Below, piece after piece: positions 6,756 to 13,992 of a stretch of 14,446 bases of DNA. A program made the translations under genes and the position numbers. The notes under the pieces were generated by a model, which was given only the letters and a program-made list of their open reading frames with translations, did not search any database and was not told where the DNA came from. Source of the DNA: an uncultured Polaribacter sp. (GTDB lineage: Bacteria; Bacteroidota; Bacteroidia; Flavobacteriales; Flavobacteriaceae). Within the stretch, counting starts at the first letter, position 1. Each line of letters starts with the position of its first letter. The stretch is from NCBI GenBank assembly GCA_913050305.1, contig CAJXAS010000023.1:1-14446 (forward strand), read 5' to 3'.

Positions 6756-7892
6756 ATGGCAAAACAAGATTTTTACGAAACATTAGGTCTTTCAAAATCT
6801 GCTACGCAGGCAGAGATTAAGAAAGGGTACAGGAAAATGGCTATCAAGTATCATCCAGATAAAAATCCTGATGATACAGCAGCTGAAGAAAATTTCAAAA
6901 AGGCAGCAGAAGCTTATGAGATTTTAAGTGACGATAACAAAAAAGCACGTTATGATCAATATGGTCATGCTGGATTTGATGGGCCTCAAGGTGGCGGTGG
7001 CGGCTTCGGCGGTGGCGGTATGAATATGGATGACATATTCAGCCAGTTTGGTGATATCTTCGGCGGTGGCGGCGGTGGCGGCTTTGGTGGTTTTGGTGGC
7101 GGTGGCGGTCAGCGTCAGGCTAGAGTTAAAGGGGGTAATATGCGCATTCGTGTAAAGCTTACTTTAGAAGAAATTGCCAAAGGTGTAGAGAAAAATGTAA
7201 AGGTTCGTAGAAAAGTACAAGCAGATGGTGTTTCGTACAAAACTTGTACGACTTGTAATGGTTCTGGGCAGCAAATGCGCGTTACTAATACTATTTTAGG
7301 TAGAATGCAAACAGCAACCACTTGTGGAACTTGTTCTGGAGCTGGAGAAATAATAAGTAACAAACCAAACGATGCAGATGCACAAGGTCTAGTTACTAAA
7401 GAAGAAACCGTTTCAATAAATATTCCTGCAGGTGTAACGGAGGGAGTGCAATTGAAAGTAGGAGGAAAAGGAAATGATGCACCTGGGAAGAACTCTATTT
7501 CAGGTGATTTATTAGTCTTAATTGAAGAGATTCCGCATGAATCTTTAAAAAGAGAAGGTACAAATATACATTATGATCTGTATGTTAATTTTTCTGAAGC
7601 AGTTTTAGGAACTAGCAAAGAAGTTGATACTGTTTCGGGTAAAGTGAAAATTAAAATTGATGGGGGTACGCAGTCTGGAAAAATTTTAAGATTAAAAGGA
7701 AAAGGTCTGCCGAGTATAGAGAGATATGGTACAGGAGATTTCTTAATTCATATTAATGTTTGGACACCGAAAGAATTAAACAAAGAGCAAAGACAGTTTT
7801 TTGAAAAAATGTTGGATAATGAAAACTTTAAACCAGCTCCTAATATGTCTGATAAATCTTTTTTTGAAAAAGTAAAGGACATGTTTTCATAA
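6756..7892 (+). CDS. dnaJ: Chaperone DnaJ with reduced zinc finger
   Basis: DnaJ (Hsp40) delivers unfolded proteins to DnaK and stimulates its ATPase. The 378-residue protein has a J domain (1-70) with the essential HPD at 33-35, a Gly/Phe linker (about 74-118) with two long glycine runs, a zinc-finger region and two C-terminal beta-barrel substrate domains (about 125-345). The zinc region is unusual: only two CxxCxGxG units are present (Cys164/167 and Cys190/193) instead of four. By order and spacing (CTTCNGSGQQ, then NTILGRMQTATTCGTCSGAG) they match repeats 2 and 3, which form zinc-binding domain II; repeats 1 and 4, which form domain I, are replaced by VRRKVQADGVSYK and SNKPNDADAQG. I recall this shortened form in other flavobacteria, so it is likely functional. 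It is the second gene of the grpE-dnaJ unit. Confidence 0.96.
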   Translation: MAKQDFYETLGLSKSATQAEIKKGYRKMAIKYHPDKNPDDTAAEENFKKAAEAYEILSDDNKKARYDQYGHAGFDGPQGGGGGFGGGGMNMDDIFSQFGDIFGGGGGGGFGGFGGGGGQRQARVKGGNMRIRVKLTLEEIAKGVEKNVKVRRKVQADGVSYKTCTTCNGSGQQMRVTNTILGRMQTATTCGTCSGAGEIISNKPNDADAQGLVTKEETVSINIPAGVTEGVQLKVGGKGNDAPGKNSISGDLLVLIEEIPHESLKREGTNIHYDLYVNFSEAVLGTSKEVDTVSGKVKIKIDGGTQSGKILRLKGKGLPSIERYGTGDFLIHINVWTPKELNKEQRQFFEKMLDNENFKPAPNMSDKSFFEKVKDMFS

Positions 7893-7956
7893 TTTTCAAA
7901 TAATAATTAAATAAAGAATCTTCTAATAAAATAGTAGTTTTTATAAAGATTTAATA

Positions 7957-7964
7957 TATATTTG
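7957..7964 (+). promoter_or_regulatory. Perfect Bacteroidetes -7 box before the candidate small RNA
   Basis: TATATTTG matches TAnnTTTG exactly and is followed by CA, as is common at flavobacterial promoters. The expected transcript start (about 7969-7971) falls at the edge of the first hairpin. A T-rich stretch at 7938-7942 is only a weak -33 candidate. There is no coding region downstream until acnB, so the product would be an RNA. Confidence 0.5.
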
Positions 7965-7966
7965 CA

Positions 7967-8000
7967 GTGTTGTTAATTTATTAACAACACTTTTTCTTTT
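7967..8000 (+). terminator. Hairpin 1, possible terminator of grpE-dnaJ
   Basis: A perfect 10-bp stem (7967-7976 with 7981-7990, 4-nt loop) is followed by a T-rich tail with one C interruption (7991-8000). It lies 75 bp after the dnaJ stop and is the first terminator-like structure there. It overlaps the expected 5' end of the candidate small RNA, so its role depends on whether the -7 box at 7957-7964 is active. Confidence 0.5.
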
Positions 8001-8014
8001 TCATAGCAATTTTT

Positions 8015-8043
8015 CCCACTCAATTTATTGAGTGGGTTTTTTT
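8015..8043 (+). terminator. Strong intrinsic terminator upstream of rnpB
   Basis: CCCACTCAAT (8015-8024) pairs with ATTGAGTGGG (8027-8036) and a run of seven T follows (8037-8043). It blocks read-through from dnaJ or from the candidate small RNA into rnpB, and its T-run occupies the -33 region of the rnpB promoter. Confidence 0.85.
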
Positions 8044-8057
8044 ATAGAAAGAAGTTG

Positions 8058-8065
8058 TAGTTTTG
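8058..8065 (+). promoter_or_regulatory. Perfect Bacteroidetes -7 box of rnpB
   Basis: TAGTTTTG fits TAnnTTTG exactly and is placed to start transcription near 8071, about 10 nt before the P1 stem of RNase P RNA. The -33 region is only T-rich (8037-8043). Confidence 0.6.
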
Positions 8066-8080
8066 TAAAATATTAAAAAA

Positions 8081-8385
8081 TAAGCAGGCTTATCTTATCG
8101 TCACGCTTTTAGCGTGTAGGAAAGTCCGGACACCATAGAGTATCATAGCGGATAACATCCGTCCAGCGTAAGCTGAGGACCAGTGCAACAGAAAGCAAGT
8201 ACAGTTCGGCTGTAGTGAAACCAGGTAAACTCTATGAGGTGCAATGCCATGTAAATTAGAGCTTGAGAGCTACTCGCTCGATTCTAAAGGGTAGGCAGAT
8301 TGATTCTAAGAGTAATTTTAGAACGAGATAAATGATAAGAACCTTTTTTAAAGGGACAGGATTCGGCTTATTAGCCTGCTTTTTT
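8081..8385 (+). ncRNA. rnpB: RNase P RNA (class A), M1 RNA
   Basis: This is the catalytic RNA that cuts the 5' leader from pre-tRNAs together with the RnpA protein. Hallmarks seen: the P1 stem AAGCAGGCT (8082-8090) with AGCCTGCTT (8373-8381); a P3-like hairpin CACGCT/AGCGTG (8102-8116); the universal GGAAAGTCCGGAC (8119-8131) followed by ACCATAGAG; the ACCAGTGCAACAGAAA block (8179-8194); GGTAAACTC near 8224; GGGTAGGCAGATTGA near 8290; AGATAAATGATAAGAAC; and the 3' conserved ACAGGATTCGGCTTA (8356-8370). At about 305 nt it is compact, as in other Bacteroidetes. The 3' side of P1 runs straight into a T-run (8380-8385), which serves as the terminator. The exact ends are estimates to within about 10 nt. 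Confidence 0.95.
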
Positions 8386-8504
8386 AATATTTTAATTATC
8401 ATATTTTTACTTTATGGTAAAATTAAGTGCTTTTAATTATGAAATCATCAGTATTTTAATAAATAGCTTTTTTTTATTCATTAATTACACCTATCTATTG
8501 TTTA

Positions 8505-8537
8505 TTGTTCAACCTTAGCATAAAAAATGTAAGTTTG
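8505..8537 (+). promoter_or_regulatory. Probable acnB promoter (-33 TTG, -7 TAAGTTTG)
   Basis: TAAGTTTG (8530-8537) is a perfect TAnnTTTG and TTG at 8505-8507 lies 22 nt upstream, close to the reported Bacteroidetes spacing. The start would be near 8543, leaving an ~80-nt leader before the ATG at 8623. The rest of the 8386-8622 gap is very A/T-rich with only short A/T inverted repeats. Confidence 0.55.
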
Positions 8538-8622
8538 TGAGACTAAAAACAACCAAATATTTTATTAGAATCCTTTTACCTTCTTATAACGATATGTTTT
8601 ACATTAATTAAAGATCCCTTTT

Positions 8623-11400
8623 ATGAGTATTTATAAAGATTACCTAAATCAAATAGAGAATAGAAAAAAATTAGGACTTCACCCACAACCCATCGATAGT
8701 GCTGATTTATTGAGTGAAATTGTTTCCCAAATTAAAGATATAGACCATACGTATCGAGCTGAATCTCTTGACTTTTTTATCTATAATGTCTTGCCAGGAA
8801 CTACAAGTGCAGCAGGTGTAAAAGCTAAATTTTTAAAAGAAATTATTTTAGGTAAATCTTTAGTCAAGGAAATTACAGTTTCTTTTGCTTTTGAACAGTT
8901 ATCTCATATGAAAGGAGGTCCATCCATTGAAGCTCTTTTAGATATAGCCTTAGGGAATGATGCTGCGATTGCTTCTCAAGCAGGAACGGTTCTTAAAACA
9001 CAGGTTTTTTTGTATGAGGCGGATATGAATCGCTTAGAGAACGCATTCAAAGAAGGCAATATAACTGCAAAAAATATAATAGAGAGTTACGCCAAGGCAG
9101 AATTTTTTACCAAATTGCCTGAGATTGATGAAGAAATCGAAATTGTAACTTTTGTTGCAGGAATCGGAGATATTTCTACAGATTTACTTTCTCCAGGAGG
9201 TGATGCGCATTCACGTTCTGACCGTGAGTTGCACGGTCAATGTTTGTTTGAGCATAATAAAGTACAACAAAACGAATTAATAGCACTGCAAAAGCAACAT
9301 CCGAATAAGAGAGTGATGTTAATTGCAGATAAAGGTACAATGGGCGTTGGTTCGTCTCGAATGTCTGGTGTAAATAATGTGGCTTTGTGGACGGGCATAA
9401 AAGCGAGTCCATACGTTCCTTTTATCAATATAGCACCAATTATTGCTGGTACAAATGGAATTTCTCCAATTTTTTTGACAACCGTAGGAGTAACTGGTGG
9501 TATTGGAATAGATCTTAAAAATTGGGTCAAACAGAAAGATGAAGCAGGTAGCACGCGAAGAGATGAAAATGGAGACATTATTCTTAAAGAAGCCTATTCT
9601 GTTGCTACTGGGACCGTTTTGACGGTTAACACGAAAGAAAAGAAACTTTATAAAGGAGAAACTGTTTTAACGGACATCTCTGAAGCATTAACACCTCAAA
9701 AAGTAGAATTTATTAGAGCCGGTGGATCCTATGCAATTGTATTCGGTAAAAAATTGCAGGCGTTTGCTGCGAAGGTATTAAACATAGATTTTGTATCAGT
9801 TTATGCGAATTCAAAAGAGGTATCTATTGATGGGCAAGGCCTTACAGCTGTAGAGAAATTATTCAATAAAAATGCAGTAGGTATTGCACCTGGCAAGATC
9901 TTACATGCAGGTTCTTATGTTCGTGTAGAGGTAAATATTATAGGATCGCAAGATACTACAGGTTTGATGACTTCTCAAGAATTGGAAATGATGGCGGCTA
10001 CAGTTATTTCTCCAATTGTTGATGGTGCTTATCAATCAGGTTGTCATACTGCCTCCGTGTGGGACGATAAATCTAAGGCCAACATTCCTAGATTGATGAA
10101 ATTTATGAATGACTTTGGTTTAATTACTGCTCGTGATCCAAACCATACTTACAAACCAATGACGGATGTGATTCACAAGGTTTTAAATGACCTTACGGTG
10201 GATGATTGGGCAATAATTATCGGTGGAGATTCACATACAAGAATGTCCAAAGGTGTTGCCTTTGGTGCAGACTCAGGAACTGTTGCTTTGGCACTTGCTA
10301 CTGGTGAAGCGTCAATGCCAATTCCAGAATCTGTAAAGGTCACGTTCAAAGGGAAAATGGAGAGTTATATGGACTTCCGTGATGTTGTGCATGCAACGCA
10401 ATCTCAAATGTTAAAGAATTTTGGAGGAGACAACGTATTTCAAGGTAGAATTATTGAAGTTCATTTAGGAACACTTACTGCTGATGAAGCATTTACATTT
10501 ACGGATTGGACTGCAGAGATGAAGGCAAAAGCTTCGATTTGTATTTCTGAAGATGAAACTTTGATTGAATCTTTGGAGATTGCAAAAGGAAGAATCCTGA
10601 TCATGATAGAGAAGGGAATGGACAATCAAAAACAAGTTCTTCAGGGTTTAATTGATATTGCTAATAGAAGAATTACAGAAATTAAATCTGGAAAAAAACC
10701 AGCTTTAACTCCAGATGCGAATGCGAAGTATGCCGCAGAAGTTGTGATTGATCTTGATTTGGTTGAAGAGCCAATGATTGCAGATCCAGATGTGAACAAT
10801 GATGATGTTTCTAAGCGCTATACCCACGATACAATAAGACCCTTGTCTTTTTATGGAGGAACAAAAAAGGTGGATTTAGGTTTTATTGGCTCTTGTATGG
10901 TTCACAAGGGAGATATGAAAATTCTTGCTCAAATGCTTAAAAATGTAGAAGCGGAACAAGGTAAGGTTGAGTTTAAGGCACCGCTAGTAGTGGCGCCGCC
11001 TACTTATAATATTGTAGATGAATTAAAAGTAGAGGGTGACTGGGACGTATTGGTAAAATATGCTGGTTTTGAGTTTGATGACAATGCTCCCAAAGACGCA
11101 GCGCGCACAGGCTATAAAAATATTTTGTATTTAGAGCGCCCTGGTTGTAATTTATGTATGGGAAATCAAGAAAAAGCTGCGGCAGGAGATACTGTAATGG
11201 CGACATCTACGCGTCTTTTCCAAGGAAGAGTTGTGAAAGATAGTCAAGAGAAAAAAGGAGAATCATTGCTTTCGTCAACACCTGTTGTTGTCCTCTCTAC
11301 AATTTTAGGAAGAACTCCTACAATGGACGAATATAAAACTGCAGTAAAAGGAATTAACTTGACAAAGTTTGCTCCTTCTCAAAAACAGTTAGTTAAATAA
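8623..11400 (+). CDS. acnB: Bifunctional aconitate hydratase 2 / 2-methylisocitrate dehydratase AcnB
   Basis: AcnB interconverts citrate and isocitrate in the TCA cycle and can also act on 2-methyl-cis-aconitate in propionate breakdown. The 925-residue protein has the AcnB order: an N-terminal HEAT-like helical domain (about 1-160), the swivel domain moved to the front (about 165-390, with SPGGDAHSRSDRELHGQ and KGTMGVGSSRMSGV), then the catalytic domains. The 4Fe-4S ligands are Cys758 (GSCMVHKGDMK) and Cys842/Cys845 (RPGCNLCMGNQ); GGDSHTRMSKGVAFGADSG and STRLFQGR near the C-terminus are further signatures. Length is slightly above the E. coli enzyme (865), partly through a charged loop near 305-340 (WVKQKDEAGSTRRDENGD). 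It has its own promoter and a strong terminator after it, so it need not be co-transcribed with the second aconitase downstream. Confidence 0.96.
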   Translation: MSIYKDYLNQIENRKKLGLHPQPIDSADLLSEIVSQIKDIDHTYRAESLDFFIYNVLPGTTSAAGVKAKFLKEIILGKSLVKEITVSFAFEQLSHMKGGPSIEALLDIALGNDAAIASQAGTVLKTQVFLYEADMNRLENAFKEGNITAKNIIESYAKAEFFTKLPEIDEEIEIVTFVAGIGDISTDLLSPGGDAHSRSDRELHGQCLFEHNKVQQNELIALQKQHPNKRVMLIADKGTMGVGSSRMSGVNNVALWTGIKASPYVPFINIAPIIAGTNGISPIFLTTVGVTGGIGIDLKNWVKQKDEAGSTRRDENGDIILKEAYSVATGTVLTVNTKEKKLYKGETVLTDISEALTPQKVEFIRAGGSYAIVFGKKLQAFAAKVLNIDFVSVYANSKEVSIDGQGLTAVEKLFNKNAVGIAPGKILHAGSYVRVEVNIIGSQDTTGLMTSQELEMMAATVISPIVDGAYQSGCHTASVWDDKSKANIPRLMKFMNDFGLITARDPNHTYKPMTDVIHKVLNDLTVDDWAIIIGGDSHTRMSKGVAFGADSGTVALALATGEASMPIPESVKVTFKGKMESYMDFRDVVHATQSQMLKNFGGDNVFQGRIIEVHLGTLTADEAFTFTDWTAEMKAKASICISEDETLIESLEIAKGRILIMIEKGMDNQKQVLQGLIDIANRRITEIKSGKKPALTPDANAKYAAEVVIDLDLVEEPMIADPDVNNDDVSKRYTHDTIRPLSFYGGTKKVDLGFIGSCMVHKGDMKILAQMLKNVEAEQGKVEFKAPLVVAPPTYNIVDELKVEGDWDVLVKYAGFEFDDNAPKDAARTGYKNILYLERPGCNLCMGNQEKAAAGDTVMATSTRLFQGRVVKDSQEKKGESLLSSTPVVVLSTILGRTPTMDEYKTAVKGINLTKFAPSQKQLVK

Positions 11401-11456
11401 AAGAACATAACAGCACTCAATTTATTTTGTTTCACGTTAGAACTTATGGACCTTAT

Positions 11457-11490
11457 AAAAAAGCCTAATTCCTAGAATTAGGCTTTTTTT
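11457..11490 (+). terminator. Intrinsic terminator of acnB
   Basis: AAAAAGCCTAATT ending at 11470 pairs with AATTAGGCTTTTT starting at 11476 around a CCTAG loop; the T-run reaches 11490. A 13-bp stem with a T-run of seven is a strong terminator, symmetric enough to work in both directions. It separates the two aconitase genes. Confidence 0.88.
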
Positions 11491-11603
11491 AGACAACTAA
11501 TTAATCTGAAAGCGCACTACTAAGAGGACTCCTATAAAGTAACTTCGTCGCAAGAAATTCCTTTTTTCAAGTTTAATATTTTATTTTTTTCTGTTAATAA
11601 TTC

Positions 11604-11612
11604 TATATTTTG
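11604..11612 (+). promoter_or_regulatory. Probable -7 region of the second aconitase gene
   Basis: TATATTTTG differs from TAnnTTTG by one extra T. It would start transcription near 11618, about 40 nt before the ATG at 11658. It overlaps the TTG (11610) at the far 5' end of the open frame, which argues that this TTG is not the translation start. The rest of the gap (11491-11600) shows nothing I recognise. Confidence 0.4.
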
Positions 11613-11657
11613 TATATTGAAATATTAAGGAACACTAATAAAATAAAGAAAAATCCT

Positions 11658-13925
11658 ATGGCCTTTGATATTGAGATGATCAAAAAAGTATATGCTAAAG
11701 TTGTAAAACGCGTAGATGCAGCGCGTGAAATAACGGGAAAACCTTTGACTTTAGCAGAAAAGATATTATACAGTCACCTTTGGGGTGACAATCCTACAAA
11801 AGCCTTTGTTAGAGGTACTGACTATGTTAATTTTGCTCCAGATAGAATTGCTTTACAAGATGCCACTGCACAAATGGCTTTATTGCAATTTATGCAAGCT
11901 GGAAAAACAAAAGTTGCAGTTCCTACGACAACACACTGTGACCACTTAATTCAAGCTAAAAATGGCGCAAGTTCAGATTTACAGTCTGCTTTAAATACAA
12001 GTAACGAAGTTTTTAATTTCTTAGAATCTGTCTCTAATAAATATGGCTTAGGATTCTGGAAGCCAGGAGCAGGAATTATTCATCAAGTAGTATTAGAGAA
12101 TTATGCATTTCCTGGTGGAATGATGATTGGTACGGATTCACATACTGTGAACGCGGGTGGTTTAGGAATGGTTGCTATTGGTGTTGGCGGAGCAGATGCT
12201 GTAGATGTGATGGCAGGAATGGCTTGGGAATTAAAATTCCCCAAACTAATTGGTGTAAAGTTAACCGGAAAATTATCGGGTTGGACAGCACCTAAAGATG
12301 TAATTTTAAAAGTAGCAGGTATTGTTTCTGCAAAAGGAGGAACAGGAGCGATTGTAGAATATTTTGGAGAAGGAGCCAACGCCATGTCTTGCACTGGTAA
12401 AGGTACTATTTGTAATATGGGTGCGGAAATAGGAGCAACGACTTCAACCTTTGGATATGATGAATCTATGGAGCGTTATTTGCGTGCAACCGATAGAAGT
12501 GATGTTGCAGACGCAGCGAATGAGGTAAAAGATTATTTAACTGGAGATATAGAAGTATACGCAAATCCTTCAGCTTATTTTGATGAAGTTATTGAAATTG
12601 ATTTATCAAAATTAGGGCCATTATTAAATGGGCCCTTCACTCCAGATTTATCTACAAAAGTAGGGACTGATATGGGAAAAGCAGCAACAAAAAACGATTG
12701 GCCATTGCAAGTTGAATGGGGATTGATAGGTTCTTGTACAAACTCTTCGTACGAAGATTTATCAAGAGCAGCCTCTATTGCGCAACAAGCAATTGATAAA
12801 GGTTTAAAAACAAAAGCACATTTAGGAATCAATCCAGGTTCTGAAAAAGTAAGATATACTGCGGATAGGGATGGGATTTTAGCAGTTTTTGAAAAATTAG
12901 ATGCAAAGATTTTTACCAATGCTTGTGGTCCATGTATCGGACAATGGGCAAGATATGATGATCCTAAAAATGCACCTAAAAATAGTATCATTCACTCGTT
13001 TAACAGAAATTTTGCAAAACGTGCAGATGGAAATCCAAATACCCACGCATTTGTTGCTTCTCCAGAGATGGTTGCTGCAGTCACTATTGCTGGTCGTTTA
13101 GATTTTAATCCAATGAAGGATGCATTAATCAATCAAGACGGGGAAGAAGTAATGCTGGATGAGCCAACAGGATGGGAATTACCGCCTAAAGGTTTCGAGG
13201 TAAAAGACGATGGATATTTAGCACCAGATGCAGACGGAAGCCATGTGAATGTTGTGGTGAATACCGATTCTGAAAGACTGGAATTATTAACACCATTTAC
13301 TCCTTTGGGAAATGATTTAAGTGGTATAAAGTTATTAATCAAAGCACATGGAAAATGTACTACGGATCATATTTCTATGGCAGGACCATGGTTGCGCTTC
13401 CGTGGACATTTAGATAATATTTCTAACAACTGTTTGATTGGAGCTGTCAATGCTTTCGGAATGAAAACAAATTTTGTAAAAAATCAAATTACTGGAGACT
13501 TTGGAGGCGTGCCAGATACGGCAAGAGTTTACAAAGCTGCAGGAATCAAAACAATAGTAATAGGAGATCATAATTATGGAGAAGGTTCTTCCAGAGAGCA
13601 TGCTGCCATGGAGCCAAGACACTTAGGAGTTGCCGCAGTATTGGTAAAATCTTTTGCGCGTATTCATGAAACAAACTTGAAAAAACAAGGGATGTTGGGC
13701 TTGACGTTTGACAATGAATCAGATTACGACTTAATTCAAGAGGATGACACGTTTAACTTTGTCGATTTAGAAGAATTTACTCCAGGTAAGCCTTTGACGA
13801 TAGAAGTGTTGCATGCGGACGGTTCTAATGATGTTGTGGTTGCTAATCATACTTATAATGCTGGCCAAATTGAATGGTATAATGAGGGCTCAGCTTTAAA
13901 CTTAATCAAGAAAGAAAACGCCTAA
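11658..13925 (+). CDS. Aconitate hydratase, mitochondrial type
   Basis: A second aconitase, converting citrate to isocitrate with a 4Fe-4S cluster, but of the eukaryote-mitochondrial type rather than AcnB. At 755 residues it has the normal length. The cluster ligands are Cys360 (GSCTNSSYED) and Cys423/Cys426 (NACGPCIGQW), almost the same positions as in the mitochondrial enzyme. Other active-site segments are VPTTTHCDHL, MIGTDSHTVNAGGLG, GGADAVDVMAG and, in the C-terminal swivel domain, GEGSSREHAAMEPRHLG. I chose ATG 11658 (MAFDIEMIKKVY), the conserved family start, over the TTG at 11610, whose extra 16 residues are Lys/Asn-rich and overlap the promoter. It is preceded by the acnB terminator and followed by its own terminator (13944-13974). 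It is often called acnA or acn in Bacteroidetes; it is not the ~890-residue AcnA of E. coli. Confidence 0.96.
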   Translation: MAFDIEMIKKVYAKVVKRVDAAREITGKPLTLAEKILYSHLWGDNPTKAFVRGTDYVNFAPDRIALQDATAQMALLQFMQAGKTKVAVPTTTHCDHLIQAKNGASSDLQSALNTSNEVFNFLESVSNKYGLGFWKPGAGIIHQVVLENYAFPGGMMIGTDSHTVNAGGLGMVAIGVGGADAVDVMAGMAWELKFPKLIGVKLTGKLSGWTAPKDVILKVAGIVSAKGGTGAIVEYFGEGANAMSCTGKGTICNMGAEIGATTSTFGYDESMERYLRATDRSDVADAANEVKDYLTGDIEVYANPSAYFDEVIEIDLSKLGPLLNGPFTPDLSTKVGTDMGKAATKNDWPLQVEWGLIGSCTNSSYEDLSRAASIAQQAIDKGLKTKAHLGINPGSEKVRYTADRDGILAVFEKLDAKIFTNACGPCIGQWARYDDPKNAPKNSIIHSFNRNFAKRADGNPNTHAFVASPEMVAAVTIAGRLDFNPMKDALINQDGEEVMLDEPTGWELPPKGFEVKDDGYLAPDADGSHVNVVVNTDSERLELLTPFTPLGNDLSGIKLLIKAHGKCTTDHISMAGPWLRFRGHLDNISNNCLIGAVNAFGMKTNFVKNQITGDFGGVPDTARVYKAAGIKTIVIGDHNYGEGSSREHAAMEPRHLGVAAVLVKSFARIHETNLKKQGMLGLTFDNESDYDLIQEDDTFNFVDLEEFTPGKPLTIEVLHADGSNDVVVANHTYNAGQIEWYNEGSALNLIKKENA

Positions 13926-13943
13926 GAGATTAGGGTTATATAT

Positions 13944-13974
13944 AAAACTCTTGAGGAAATTCGAGAGTTTTTTT
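13944..13974 (+). terminator. Intrinsic terminator of the mitochondrial-type aconitase gene
   Basis: AAAACTCTTGA (13944-13954) pairs with TCGAGAGTTTT (13961-13971), an 11-bp stem with one G-U pair and a GGAAAT loop, followed by T to 13974. It starts 18 bp after the stop codon. Confidence 0.8.
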
Positions 13975-13992
13975 GTTTTACACAAAGAGGTT

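Larger units (their letters stand above)
7967..8043 (+). ncRNA. Candidate small non-coding RNA between dnaJ and rnpB
   Basis: Behind the perfect -7 box lies hairpin 1, GTGTTGTTAA (7967-7976) pairing with TTAACAACAC (7981-7990) around a TTTA loop. A U-rich single-stranded stretch follows (7991-8014, with CATAGCAA in its middle), then hairpin 2, a clear terminator. The whole transcript would be about 75 nt with no start codon of note: a 5' hairpin, an open linker and a terminator, which is a common small-RNA design. The alternative is that hairpin 1, which is itself followed by TTTTTCTTTTTC, is simply the dnaJ terminator and hairpin 2 a second one. I cannot tell from sequence alone. Confidence 0.4.

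Noticed and set aside
6988..7110. GC-rich GGC/GGT repeats as a tandem-repeat locus or foreign insert
   Set aside because: They encode the glycine-rich linker that every DnaJ has; the high G+C follows from glycine codons.
8405..8436. Short inverted repeats TTTTAC/GTAAAA and AATTAA/TTAATT after rnpB
   Set aside because: Stems are six bases and nearly all A/T in a very A/T-rich stretch, so they are expected by chance.
11610..11657. TTG start adding 16 residues to the second aconitase
   Set aside because: It overlaps the -7-like element, and the extra residues are Lys/Asn-rich; ATG 11658 matches the family start and length.
12575..12991. 138-residue open frame on the minus strand inside the second aconitase gene
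   Set aside because: It is antisense to a strongly conserved enzyme, has no recognisable domain and no promoter, and is best explained by the codon pattern of the real gene. The same holds for the open frames antisense to acnB and dnaJ.
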